60,000 nt of DNA from Owenia fusiformis (taxonomy: Eukaryota; Annelida; Polychaeta; Sabellida; Oweniidae). Made by a program: the position numbers and the translations under genes. The stretch spans positions 32,358,166 to 32,418,165 of the forward strand of contig CAIIXF020000011.1 in NCBI GenBank assembly GCA_903813345.2, given 5' to 3'. Below the pieces are notes generated by a model, which was not told the origin of the DNA, made no database searches, and was given only the letters and a program-made list of their open reading frames with translations. Below, piece after piece: positions 46,001 to 57,800 of this stretch; position 1 is the first letter of the stretch; each line of letters opens with the position of its first letter.

Positions 46001-48453
46001 GGACATGCGGAAATTTCATTTTAGAGATTGGTAAGTTTAACCTAATTTTACTCGTATAAATGACCATTAAATACAATAATATTGTGTTGAATCGCTTGAT
46101 GTTATGTGTTTTTATATCGAAGTGTCTGGAGTACCTTAAAATTTAAGGCTCTTTAGCCAAAATGCTAAAGAGCCTTAAAATTTAAGGCTATTTAGCTGTG
46201 AACATAGTGTTTTGGCTAGAGAGCCTTAGTGCTTATAATCCGTGTTTATATTGTTTTTTATTGAAGTTTTCGTCATCTAAACAATAAAACAACACTCTCG
46301 AAAGTTTTTCAACCCAGAATGCCACTTAGAAATTTCACACATGTATATCACTATAGAGTTTCAAAAAAGTTACTCTAATCATGGAAAACCACTCTGGTAT
46401 AGTGGTTAGGGTGCTCGCTATCCACTTCTGCGGTGTGGGTTCGATTCCCGGACCGAGCACTTTTTATTTTTAATAACAAGCCGGAAGTTCGTTCTCTGAG
46501 GTCCGGAAATTATGTACACAATTTTTTCAAGAATTCTTGGGCTTGCTCAATCGCTCAATCATCAATGTTTAATGATATTAATCACTTGTATTGGCTTTGC
46601 TATAGTCACGAGAATACAGGGAATCCCATTTTATGATGGCAAAAAGTATGATGAAGACCTGGGGATGAAAAGGGATCTTGTTTCTTCTAGATCAGCACAT
46701 CTTGACGCAGTTTATAGTGAATGCAGGGACATCAGGCCAGGGACATCACAGAATTCACTTCCAAATCTATTGCCCATTAGATTTCAATGCTGATTTTAGA
46801 ATTTTTCACGTGACGAGATACATGTATTTTTGCATAATATTTTCCTCACAAGTGAGAATTTAAGCACATCGATGAGAGAGAACAAAGAAAATTTTCAGTA
46901 CAAGAGGTGAACTGTCGAAGAAACACCTGGAGAAAACAGCATTTTTATCCTAGCCTCCAATCCATCAATAAATGTCTATACATCAAAATCTTTACTAAAC
47001 GGACGTTGCGATTTATAGTGGATAAAATGGTAAAAATAACATTTTTCTGGCTATATACGTGATTGTCTGGTCTTACACCTTCTCTGGTGAACCTATTTTC
47101 AATATATGCATAAAGGTCCATTCAAAGTCAACGTTTGAACCTTTAAAAAGCCAAATTTAGACTGAGGATTCTTCTTCTTCTTAGTCCTTTTCAGTGTTCC
47201 TTATAAGGTGTTCCGGGATCACTTTGGCATTATTATGCTGCCTTTGATCACTTGTTGCTGTTTTTAAAACTCATGTACTAAAAATATCACTTGTACTTTT
47301 CACTTGTGCTGAGGATTGAAAAGGTTTTAGAACGTTTATTTTTTCCGGTAGACCGGAAGTAAATTGATGAGTCGAGTAAAAAGTGATAATGTTCTGTTTA
47401 TGAAATGGGGAAGTCAAAACAGTACTAATAGAAGTCATAGTAAGCATTCAAAGATTATTTAAAACCATTTAAAATTAAATCGACGGCAAAATTGAATTGA
47501 CTGAAATCTTTATATGTTTTCTTCTTCATCTTCTTTGCGGACCTCAGAGAAGACACTTCCGGTTTAATAATCAGTGATTTTATCGATCAAAAAATATTTC
47601 TTTTTGAATTTGTCCGATATCTGCTAGTATGGTATGTATATTTGTGCTGATTTGTTAAATTACAAAATAGGTTGGGTATAGAATATGTCAAAGTCGTTTG
47701 ATCTTGTCCCAGAAGCCATATTTCGTCATTTCTGTCGCCTGGAATTCCTTTAAGGCTCTCTAGCAGAATTGGCTATCAAAATGCTAAAGAGCCTTAAAAT
47801 TTAAGGCTCTTTAGCCCAAATGCTAAAGAACCTTAAAATTTAAGGCTCTTTAGCATTTTGGCTAGAGAGCCTTAAATTTTAAGGCTCTCCAGGCGCGGCC
47901 TTTTTATATTGTAGTCAAGTATCAGTTGCATGTTATCGCGGAAAATGGTTTCGGTGGATCCAAAACTTGCATCAATGGAAAGAATGGTAAAGAGGTTAAA
48001 CTCAATAACGGCCCCAAGAAAATTCTTAATAATAAATAACGCTGTTATTGAGTTTAACGACGTTGAACTATGTGGTTGGTAGATCAAAATCAGAAAACAT
48101 AGGAACCATGCCAGATCTGTCAGATTTGAGCCATTTATATGATTGTATAACTTTATATTTATACATATAAATGACTCAGATCTGACAGATCTGGCATCTT
48201 ATATCATAGTGCTACAAGTTTCTGAGTCAGAAAACAACAAATTCAGAAACAAATAAAAATCAAAAATTATCTAAATAATATTTTGTACGTCCAATTATTT
48301 ATCATTTTACTCGTTTCTTAACTTCAAAACTTTGCATCTATGATCTTGGTACATGCAACTTTGTAATTTCGATATGAAGGTTACCTTTTCTCGATCAATA
48401 GCCTTTTCCTGAGCAACTTTCTCTTGATCAACAACTTCGACCGTGGAAGCCAT
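43061..48453 (-). CDS. SAP18: Histone deacetylase complex subunit SAP18
   Basis: Three exons, complete 162-residue protein: 48453-48385 (MASTVEVVDQEK to AIDREK), 44595-44489 (ACPLLLRVFCNMGRH to LQIYTW) and 43373-43061 (MDASLKELTSLVKEV to the stop after RMQRGRPY). Splice sites are consensus with phases 0 and 2. The motifs match animal SAP18 almost residue by residue: IDREK, CPLLLRVF, ELQIYTWMDA, KFQIGDY-like FQIGDYVDISITPP. Family knowledge: a ubiquitin-like fold subunit of Sin3-HDAC and of the ASAP/PSAP RNA-processing complexes, nuclear. The length is close to human (153). Intron 1 (3.8 kb) contains palindromic repeats and a possible alternative first exon at 45527-45432. It is divergent from the C22orf15-like gene about 1 kb away. 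Confidence 0.95.
43618..43722. repeat. Dispersed TGTCACCACC repeat in SAP18 intron 2
   Basis: AAAATGTCACCACCAGCCATT, then GAGACTATAGCAATATGTCAC and GATGGTGAGATAAAAATGG: the same family as at 15880 and elsewhere. Confidence 0.5.
45432..45527 (-). other. Possible alternative first exon of SAP18
   Basis: A 96-base open stretch starts with AAAATGG (good start context), encodes 32 residues (MVMEVRPCRGHKTCQIRNEA onward) and ends in ACA|GTGAGT, a strong donor in phase 0, the phase needed to join SAP18 exon 2. I do not recognise the peptide. It may be chance or an unrelated first exon. Confidence 0.25.
46128..46235. repeat. Palindromic AAGGCTCTTTAGC repeats, first cluster
   Basis: TTAAGGCTCTTTAGCC and GCTAAAGAGCCTTAA alternate, forming short hairpins; the same motif recurs at 47748-47893. 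Confidence 0.7.
46395..46462 (+). repeat. tRNA-like sequence (SINE head)
   Basis: TGGTATAGTGGTTAGGGTG (A-box region) and GGGTTCGATTCCCG (B box) are spaced as in tRNA-Asp/Glu genes. The acceptor stem pairs poorly and the anticodon stem is not formed, so a tRNA-derived SINE or pseudogene is more likely than a tRNA gene. Confidence 0.5.
46470..47747. other. SAP18 intron 1 interior, no gene
   Basis: No exon or long frame with coding character. It is flanked on both sides by the AAGGCTCTTTAGC hairpin clusters, which might be the ends of one inserted unit of about 1.7 kb, though no target duplication was found. Confidence 0.3.
47748..47893. repeat. Palindromic AAGGCTCTTTAGC repeats, second cluster
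   Basis: At least six alternating copies of AAGGCTCTTTAGC and its complement separated by AAAATTT or CAAATG, able to fold into several overlapping hairpins. Confidence 0.75.
48108..48196. repeat. Long near-perfect palindrome
   Basis: ATGCCAGATCTGTCAGAT at 48108 is mirrored by ATCTGACAGATCTGGCAT ending at 48196; the arms continue inwards (CATTTATATG / CATATAAATG) with a short AT-rich loop. Likely a foldback MITE in SAP18 intron 1. Confidence 0.75.
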
Positions 48454-49439
48454 GCTGAAACTTAATGACACGCCTAATAATAATTTCAGAACTAATCATT
48501 TAATACATCATAGATCAATTATAACAGTAGTCAGAATATTGAAATAATTTTATTTGATATTCAAATATCCATATTTTATAATTATGATGTATGAAGTAAA
48601 GGGATATGCTGCAATCAATTGATTTGTGGGGTTGACCTAGTTCTATTTTGGGTGTGTCAATTAATCAATACGGAGTGACTAAAGCTTCATTGGCAACAGA
48701 TTTTTCAATTTTTTCCAAAAGTGTGAAGAAATGACAGTGTCTAAGTACGTTACTGATTAAATACCAATATGTATATCACCATTAAGTATGGAGGTATGTA
48801 ATGCTTTAATTTGTTTGTGCTCACAAATCATTGACCATATACTAGCTAACAAATGTCCTAAATATCAAAAAACTCAAAATAACCCCACTTTTATGGGGGT
48901 AGCTGCTTCAAAGCAACCATTGAACCAAAAATGATAAATCTAAAGACTATTGTATATTATTATATAGGAAAATATATTCATATTGCATGTGAATGACATA
49001 AAGTCTGTAACTTCTTATATTTTGATGCTTCTTTGCCATGTTAATTCTGAAAACATACATGTAACATGGCGGATAGACCTGAAATTACAAAAGGGCACAG
49101 CTTTATTGCACTAAAGACTAAATATCATTTCATTGCCATTTATTTCCACTTTAAGGATTGAAATATTCAAAGATTCCATTATTAAAAGTCCCTGATAATG
49201 ATTTAGTACTTCACTATAGTATAATATAAGCTAAATGTGTTCTCAGATAATCAGCACCATCTACATGTACCTGAAATGAATATTACATAGTAATGATATA
49301 TAGTTGTTAACTACAGTACATGTATATACTTCATTCATTGAATTGTTGAGATGCGGTAGTTTGTTTTATTGGATTGCAATCTTGAGACTATTCCATTCAG
49401 TCCTGATGATTTAAAGTATATTTGAGACATTCTTTACAG
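48454..49439. other. Interval between SAP18 and the C22orf15-like gene
   Basis: This must contain the SAP18 promoter (its start codon is at 48453) and probably the promoter and first exon of the C22orf15-like gene. I could not find an exon encoding a plausible N-terminus ending in phase 1. Confidence 0.35.
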
Positions 49440-51308
49440 ATAACATACAGAAAGTGGTCAATCCTAACTGTGGTGCTAAATCCCTGCTGGAGTTCATAAG
49501 AAAACAATGTAGTTGCAATGAAACTGGTAAGTTATGAATTTACTTGAGACTGAAAATATGCATAGAATGTATGTGCCTTTCCAACTGACTCAAAGTAGAA
49601 ATAATTGAATAAAATCTTCCAAAAACTAAATGTGTTGGATAGAACTTTAATTAGTTTATTGATAGATATCGTTATCATTTTTCCATACAATTGTGATGAG
49701 ACTCGAGGGCATTATTTCAAAATATCATGAATATAATTTTTGAAATGCAATTATTTTTTTAATGTTACTACTATTGTAAAAATGTAAAGCATGATCAAAT
49801 TTACCCTTAATTTGGACTACCCCTGGCCTACATATTTCATTGACAAATCCCATTATTTGTGTGAATTGTTATAAACTTATTTTGATAATTTTTCTTAACA
49901 TTTAATGTTTTAGGGATGATAGTTTAAAAATGTTCCTATATTTCCAAGATATTGAATTGAGATATGTAATAAAAAGTAAGGATAAGGGAAACACCCAATT
50001 TTCAAGAAAGTCTTATAACTTTGAACCCTCCTGAGGCCTCAAATACAATTATCAATTAGGCTATCCCAAATACACAAGACATCTTAATACATGTTAAACA
50101 TAAATGTTTTTATTGCTTAATATTATAGATATATTAGATTTGGTGGATGAGACTGGTGTTCTGAAGAAGCTTAATGAACAACCAGATACAGACAATGTGA
50201 AGACAATCCTACAGAGCAAAGCTATATACATCCCTGTTTTAGTCCTCAGTAAGTTAGCAAATTATAAAATTGTCCAACAACTCAGACCCTAACAGAGAAA
50301 ATCAACTCATGTGTAATCATATATATGTATATATCAGTATGACCTATAGACCTATATCTGTCTGTGAACTGTTCCTCATACACTGTATATAGGTGTTTTT
50401 TACAGAGAGGGGTTGTTTAAATGTTAGTCTGTGAGACTGACTGATATAATTCTGATAGACAAAGAGTTGGTAGAATGAGACAGAGCAAAAGGCAATATTA
50501 TGTTTATTGATATTTTTGTTACACCATGCAATACACTTCAGAGATGCATGTTCCTCTCAGAAATACTGTGTTTTTGTAAAAAACTGCTTTCCTAACTCTT
50601 CCACCACTACATGTATTTTCTTTGCAGAGGGTGAAAGTGAAGAAAATAAAGAATTTGTACCTCTGCTGAAAGAAATTGAGGAACTTTACCCCGGTCTTCT
50701 TGGTAAGTTTCTGGAAGAATATATGTGTGACAGAGGCGTCACCTTGAGACAATTGGTGTTTATTTGGATCAGTCCATATTAGATTGAGACAGACAGAGTT
50801 TAGTTAAAATAAGTCCTCAGAGACTTAACATGTTCTATAAGCTTGGGGTGTCTAAAATCTAGGACAGATGTCACAGGCAGCCCCCAGAGGCTGAGGTACC
50901 CCCAAAATAGTCTCCAGAGTAATAAGTTTGGAAATTTGATAAGACAGATTTAAAACTAGATGCATTGTTACTAATTTGAACTAATATTGTCAAAGAAATA
51001 TGGAATATGAGGGACATAATATAGATTATTGTGAAAATAAGAAATTAAATGATATGTTGGTCTGAAAAAAAAGATATACCATATACGAGGGGTAACCTTT
51101 ACGAGGGATAACAAATGTACCCCATTCTGAGAGATAACCCCTATTTTGACATCAGAATGTTTATCTACTTGCAGAAAAGCTGCAAAGTTTCAAGAAGAAA
51201 TCTGGAGGAAGAAAGAGTCGTTTAGAACCCAGTCATACTCCCCACAAGAAGAGTAATGTTAATGTCAATACAGCTGGCAAGGGCACTAAAGGAGGTCGGA
51301 AGAAATAG
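49440..51308 (+). CDS. C22orf15/CXorf65-like protein, missing first exon
   Basis: Four exons in phase: 49440-49526 (NIQKVVNPNCGAKSLLEFIR), 50129-50248 (DILDLVDETGVLKKLNEQ to IPVLVL), 50628-50702 (GESEENKEFVPLLKEIEELY) and 51175-51308 (EKLQSFKKKSGGRKSR to the stop after KGGRKK). The pattern NxxC-LL-lR, DLxDExG-lk-L, Y-pVlvl, pLL-eiEe-yPgLl matches the animal C22orf15/CXorf65 family of small proteins with a ubiquitin-like N-terminal half and a basic tail; the function is unknown. The first recognised exon needs one preceding base to complete its Asp codon, so an upstream exon with the start is missing. Polyadenylation may use AATAAA near 52032. Confidence 0.75.
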
Positions 51309-53570
51309 TGTCTTCAAGATATTTCTGAATATTAACAGAAAGCTTTGACAATAACAGAAAATAATAATCTTGTATGAGACATTTTTTCTTCCCCTTACTC
51401 TGTATTTAAATTCCCCACTTGAAGCTAAATTGGCGTTTATTTAGTAATAGCACGTTGTTTACTTTTTTGAAATACAGAAAGGGGAGGTTTTAACACATGG
51501 GCTTAAGGCACTAGTTATACAAATCTTAACAAACTGAAACATTTTAAATTATCACCTTTTACATAAATTGCAATGAAGATGGCCTGATGCTTTTTTAAAA
51601 TTGTGCAAAACCTATTAGTGTCATGAATTATTTTGGTTGAAAAGATTCATATACTAAGGGGTAATAATACATTAAGTGTAATATTTATGTTATCTACGCA
51701 TTTGTATTCTTTGTGTAAAAATGTATGTTTTATTGTAAAATATTCATGTAGATCCAAAAATCTTTGGAGCATAGTATTCTAGATCACTAGAAAGTACATC
51801 TTGTAAGTGAAACAATAGCCTAATTGAAGTCTTCAAAGATATTTGTGCATAAGTCATATCTTCATTTTGCTTGCCAAAACATATTGAGATTATTATTTGA
51901 TTTGTGATAGTTATCATATCACCATTCATCATTTGTTTGAATTATCTAAACTGAGCCAATAATTATACCATCTGTAAAACTAGAAACTTTTATTTGCACG
52001 ATTTTTGCATGTACTTTGTAAGTATCCATCAAAATAAAGAGCCTTAGAATGTGACAATCTGACAATCAAGGCATTAAATTTTGAAAAAATTTCAAGGTTT
52101 ATTGTATATCAGTGTTCATTTTATTTTATCAGTTAAAAATTGATTTCCATATACAGTATTGTTATATAAATATTTTTGAGTTTATTTTTGTGTACATATT
52201 TAGGGTTTTGGGTTTATATTCCAGGCCCGTAGCCAGGATTTGCCAAGGGGGGTTCGTTATTTGAAAAATTCCAGGGGTGTTCACTTTTGACAATTTTGGT
52301 CCAAAAATGGCCAAAATCACTTAAAAAGTGCTCAGAATGATGAAAAACTGCATGATTTTGAAAGGATTTTTGGCCAGGGGGGTTCGCTCAAACCCATTGA
52401 ACCCCCCTGGCTACGGGCCTGTATTCTGCAGTTCTTTAATGGACTGGTGCTTATTTTATTTTCACACAACACATGTATTCCAAAAGAAAAATAATCTTCC
52501 AAAATGAACCGTCCATAATTGTAAAAAAAACATCACATGAAAAAAATGTCTAAAATGATAACAAAAAGCTTATATAGGCTATTTGTATTTTAAGGTGAAG
52601 ATCAAAACAACCTAAAAGCAAAACCATTTTGAATTATAAAAAACTGCTGCTTAAATCCATTTGCCTTTTCTGATTTAGAATATAGGCGTGTCTTGTGTTT
52701 GTTTCTTGTACATGTGATGTATATAAATGTTGTGAAATGTTTTATTTACAATAATCTATTATATTTTATTGATATCAGTGTAATAAATATACAGTTTTGA
52801 TTATACACTCTAAATAATCATTCTTTGTTGTTTGGGAGGACGTGAGAAAAGATATTTAACACAAAAGATTGAGTATTGTCACAAAGACCGCCCAATATGC
52901 TTTGACAAAACCTTTCCGTAGCAAATATAAGAGTGAACTTACTCTTGGTTTTAATTATTTTTGTTTTGAAGACATGGATTGCCATTTGTGCTTTCTTAAC
53001 GAGGAGATTAATTACTTCCACAAATTACATTTTAATGTTCAAAATGACCTTTAATTATCCCCTTGACTTCCATACAGTATCTTAAAGAAACACTTAAATA
53101 GCAAATGTGTGAAATACCATACAATTCACATTTAAAGTATATCCCATGTGACCTATACCTAAAAATGATCATGACCTACATAGTATCCATTCACCTTCAA
53201 CACCAGTAATTACAGAATTAACATGTGACCTTGATGCAACCTTTGAACCCCTTACATCAAGCCTGGGTTCAGTAGTCTTGGATGAGATAGCCACCATAAG
53301 CCAGGCAGCCAAAGATAACCATTCTTTATACATATCAAGATTACTTCTACTAATTTCAGATCAACAAAAAAGTAATTTTAGATAAAGTATACTGATTATA
53401 TTTATTTCATATTATATATATTATTTATATTACATTCATATGATTTGTAATATAATACTGATATGTAAGCTTTTATGATTTAGATTCATATTAAAGCTTT
53501 ATTATGCACAACTCAAATTATGCAAATAAATGTTTCAGATCATTTCTGAATTAAATATAAATTATGATAC
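51309..53570. other. 3' flank of the C22orf15-like gene, no further gene
   Basis: A likely 3' UTR to about 52050, then AT-rich sequence with one 200-bp MITE (52222-52421). No coding exon recognised. Confidence 0.4.
52222..52421. mobile_element. 200-bp MITE with 5-bp TSD (TATTC)
   Basis: CAGGCCCGTAGCCAGG at the left and CCTGGCTACGGGCCTG at the right are perfect 16-bp inverted repeats; TATTC directly flanks both (52217-52221 and 52422-52426). Inside, GGGGGGTTCG occurs twice. No transposase. Confidence 0.8.
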
Positions 53571-53575
53571 AACCT

Positions 53576-53880
53576 GTGGTAAACAATACATTAAGGTTCT
53601 CTGTGGAAAACAATACATTAAGGTTCTCTGTGGAAAACAATACATTAAGGTTCTCTGTGGAAAACAATACATAAAGGTTCTCTGTGGAAAACAATACATA
53701 AAGGTTCTCTGTGGAAAACAATACATTAAGGTTCTCTGTGGAAAACAATACATAAAGGTTCTCTGTGGAAAACAATACATAAAGGTTCTCTTTGGTGAAC
53801 ATAACATAAAGGTTCTCTTTGGTAAACATTACATAAATGTTTTCTGTGGTGAAAAATACATAAAGGTTCTCTGTTTTAAG
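53576..53880. repeat. 27-bp minisatellite, about 11 units
   Basis: The unit ACAATACATTAAGGTTCTCT plus GTGGAAA is repeated about eleven times, the last four diverging (GTGAACATAACATAAAGG and similar). As 27 is a multiple of three, both strands show open frames (CGKQYIKVL repeats); these are not genes. Confidence 0.92.
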
Positions 53881-54584
53881 TTTAAAGCATAAAGATGTAA
53901 TATTTGATGATAAATTCGGCAGACACTGGAAGATGCCGTACTTTCATTATATTTATAAAACACAAGATGTATACTGAGTAAATATTGATAAAGCTTAGAA
54001 AATAGTTCCAAAATATATAAACAATGGAGGTATAATGATAATAATATGTAGGTCAGTATAAGTTATACACATCATGTAAAATAACATAAATGGACGGATA
54101 ATAAAATAACGTAATAAAATAACTTTTAATTCAATAAGTACATGTTTCAATATACAGTGTACAAATAACTTGACAGTCAATGACAGAAAGTTGTTATATT
54201 GAATATAATCTCAATCTTTGGCAATTCTTACATGACAAATATTATGACAAGAGCATGAGTATTTATTTCATATTATAAACCAGGTTCTCAAAAGGATTAA
54301 AAAATTCCTCTTTAAAAACATTAAAAAATTTTCAAAACAAAATATTACCACCCACAGGTACAAAGTAATTTAATAAATATTACTCTGAGATTGTGTCTAT
54401 AGATTTCTATTTAATATCAGGTAATGATAATACTTCACAAACGTTTTGCTCCTATATATATACTATATGTTTATGATAAAACATAACAATTTGAATTTAA
54501 ATATGTTTAAAGTTTTCATCAGTTTTCAGTCGTAAACCATATGATGTCCAAAGCTACAATATATTGTATACACTACAGTGTATA

Positions 54585-54620
54585 ACAATATGTCACCACT
54601 TGTGGTGGTGACATAACCAA
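54585..54620. repeat. Fragment of the dispersed TGTCACCAC repeat
   Basis: ATATGTCACCACTTGTGGTGGTGACATA, a short near-palindrome matching the end of the 110-bp repeat family; a related fragment lies at 55080-55150. Confidence 0.45.
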
Positions 54621-54804
54621 AAGCACAACAGCCACACTTAGGACCATTAAGATTGCATCAGCATCAACATTATAATGTCATCTATGAGAGTCAAATGGTT
54701 ATGTGGATTGCAAGAGAATATTCAAGTTTTTTGTTTTTAAAGATTACAATTGTACGGTACTGTACTGCACTGCACTGCACTGATAAGTAATTTTAAAACA
54801 ATCA

Positions 54805-57800
54805 TCAACCATTTTCATGCTGAGATCCTTGATTGTCATCTTTGTTTTGTTGATCATCATCATCATTGTTTTCATCTTCATCATTTTCATCAGGGGGATC
54901 ATACTTAGGGTGTTGAGACAGAAAGTATGGAACATAAGCCAGACACTCAACTTTACTGATAATCTCTGACCCTGACTGAAAAACAAAAACATGAATATTT
55001 TAACTATTAAACACAATAAGTAAAAATAATACATGTACAAACGTGTTTGGTGTTATTTATCAATAACACCAAATGCTGACACAAACACTGTATGTTGACT
55101 ACCAAACACCAGTCAAATGAAAAATGTCTGCACCTTTTGGTTTTGGTGATGAGATAATATCACAGTACACCTATGTAAAATAGATTTCATTAATGTCTCA
55201 TGAGATTTTATTATGTAGAGTTCATTCAAATATTTTGCAGACCTTTACTGTACATACCTGCCAACCTACCGTATTTTTACGGGAATCTACCGTAAATTTT
55301 TCGTTTTTCCGTAAAAAAATGACAAACTACCGTAAAAAAATACCATCTTTTTCCCGTAAAAACGCCCGTAAAAAAATCTACCGTATTTTTTTCGAAATTT
55401 ACCGTAAATTTTTTTTTTTAAACTCGTTTATTCCATGAGAACGGCCGTAAAATCTACCGTAAACTTTTGAAAATCTACCGTAAATTTTCGAAAATCTACC
55501 GTATTTCTGCTAAAATCAACAGTATTTTTGTTCAAACTAGCGTAAAATTTCCCATTATTGTTGGGAAATGCTGAAAAATGGAAGTCTTCCTGTACTGTCC
55601 CTGTAATATTTCTTCACCAACCCGAATATAAATAGGTATTGGCAGGTCTGTGGTTATCAGGTTATTGCGCATTTATCTAAGTAAGCTTGCGTGTAAGCTT
55701 GCGTCCAAACACCAACTACCACTAGCTAGAAAGAATTCGTTCTGCCATGATTTTTGTAGTTAACCAAACCCTTTTGTACACAGATATGAGCGTAGCGCCT
55801 ATTACGCAAAATACGTACAGGCGTACCAAATGAATTTGATAAAAAATAAAAATTTGTTAAAATGCATTAATTTATTTGCGAATTTATTGATGCTTCCTAC
55901 CGTGTCTGTATTTTTACGATTGTCAACATTTAAAGTTGATAAAAACGCTTTGATTCCATCAAAAAACCTACTTGAAAAAATATTTCCCGGGGAAGCAAAT
56001 CGGCCACGCAATCAGGCATCCCCGTGTGTGCGTACCGACTCAAAATATTGTTTTAGCGTATGAAATATGCGTAGTTTGATTTGCTAAATCAATTTGTTTA
56101 CAGTACGATAAAATGTTGTATTTTTCATCAGAACACATTATATCAGTAACAAATACATAATTAAAAAATAAAGCATTGAGTTTGGGTTTATCATAAAAGT
56201 ATTGTGATATCCGAATCTGAACGATGTCTCAGGGGAAAGGTTTCAGCAAATGCTCATAACATATTATTTTTGAAAGACAATTGATCTGTACTTATTTTCT
56301 ATTTGTGCCAGACAAACACATTGATATCATTAGAGACTTGCGAGTGAACAAATCAATATTTAATACCATATGATTCCAATGTTATATGAACATTATGTCT
56401 GTCATTTCAATTCGTTAAAGTGATAGATCATCTAAGATGGTGAGTAAAAACGTGTAAAATCCATATTTTGTATTTCAGTAAATGTTTCATTGGTATTTCC
56501 AAACATCCTGATATCTAAAAAAACTGGTTAGAAGGTGAATAAAAGTGGAGATATGAATATTGTGTTCGTATTTTGAATCAATCTAGATTTATTGTAAAAG
56601 AGTTGTAAAAGAGTTGTATTCATATACATGTACATTTTGCTGAAACATTAAAATCCAAAGTTGCTGTCAGTCCATTGTAAGCATGGTAAATGAAGAATAA
56701 AAAGTGTTTAGTCTCTATTTATTCTTGAAAATAGTATATCTATTTTTTCTTGAAAATAATAGTTTCGTATAATTCTCAGGTGGTAGTTCTGCTTTACAAA
56801 CTGTAATTATCAAAAGCACTCTTGCAGTAAAATATGTATTCACAATAACAAAAACAATATGACCACGTAAACATTGTATTAATATAGAAAACCGCATTGT
56901 ATAAAGGTTTAACTACCGCATTTTTCAAAATCTACCAAAAAATACCGCATTTTGGCAAATCTTTGGCAAGAGTACCAGTTTTTCAAAAAATTACCGTAAA
57001 AACTACTGCAAGTTTCAAAATCTACCGTAAAACTACCGCATTTTTTCAAAATCTTCCGCAAAAGTACAGTTTTTTTCCAAAAATTACCGTAAAAACTACC
57101 GCAATTTTCGAAATCTACCGTAAAACTACCGCATTTTTTCAAAATCTTCCGCAAAACTACCGTTTTTTAAAAAAAACTACCGCATTTTTTCAAAATCTAC
57201 CGTAAAACTACCCCATTTTTTCAGAATCTTTCGCAAAACTACCGGTTTTTCAAAAAAATTACCGTAAAAATTACCGCATTTTTTAAATCTACCGTAAAAC
57301 TACCGCATTTATTCTAAATCTTCCGCAAAACTACCGCTTTTTCAAATTCCTACCGCAAACCTCTGAAACTACAGTATTTTTTAAAAATCTACCGCAAAAA
57401 CTACCGTATTTTTTTAAATCTACCGCAAAAACTACCGTTTTTTTCTAAAATCTACCGCAAAAACTACCGCAATTTTGTTGAAAATACCGCAAAAACTACC
57501 GTATTTTGAAAAAATCTACCGCAAAAATACAGCAATTTTAAAAAAATCTACCGCAAAATTTTGGTCTTAGGTTGGCAGGTATGCTGTAGGTGACTACAAC
57601 AGTGCAGTCTAATAATATATTAAAGGCAAAATCAGATCTATAGGGGTGAAAAAATTACAAGCAACATGTACAACTGACCTATTAATCTATTCCTTACAAC
57701 CTCAAATACAAGATCTCACAAAAGATTTAAGATATGTTATAAATTGGTGAAGTTATTATGGATTCAAAGTTCAAAAATGGGCGAAAAATGTTTAAATTAC

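Noticed and set aside
46395-46462. Functional tRNA-Asp or tRNA-Glu gene
   Set aside because: The acceptor stem has several mismatches and no anticodon arm forms.
53530-53892. 120-codon frame of CGKQYIKVL repeats and opposite-strand frames
   Set aside because: Arises from a 27-bp minisatellite open on several frames of both strands; no splice or start context.
55193-55438. 81-codon plus-strand frame overlapping the transposon's left end
   Set aside because: Driven by poly(A/T) and CCGTAAA repeats; no gene features.
56897-57205. 102-codon frame in the ACCGTAAA region
   Set aside because: Low-complexity subterminal repeats of the transposon.
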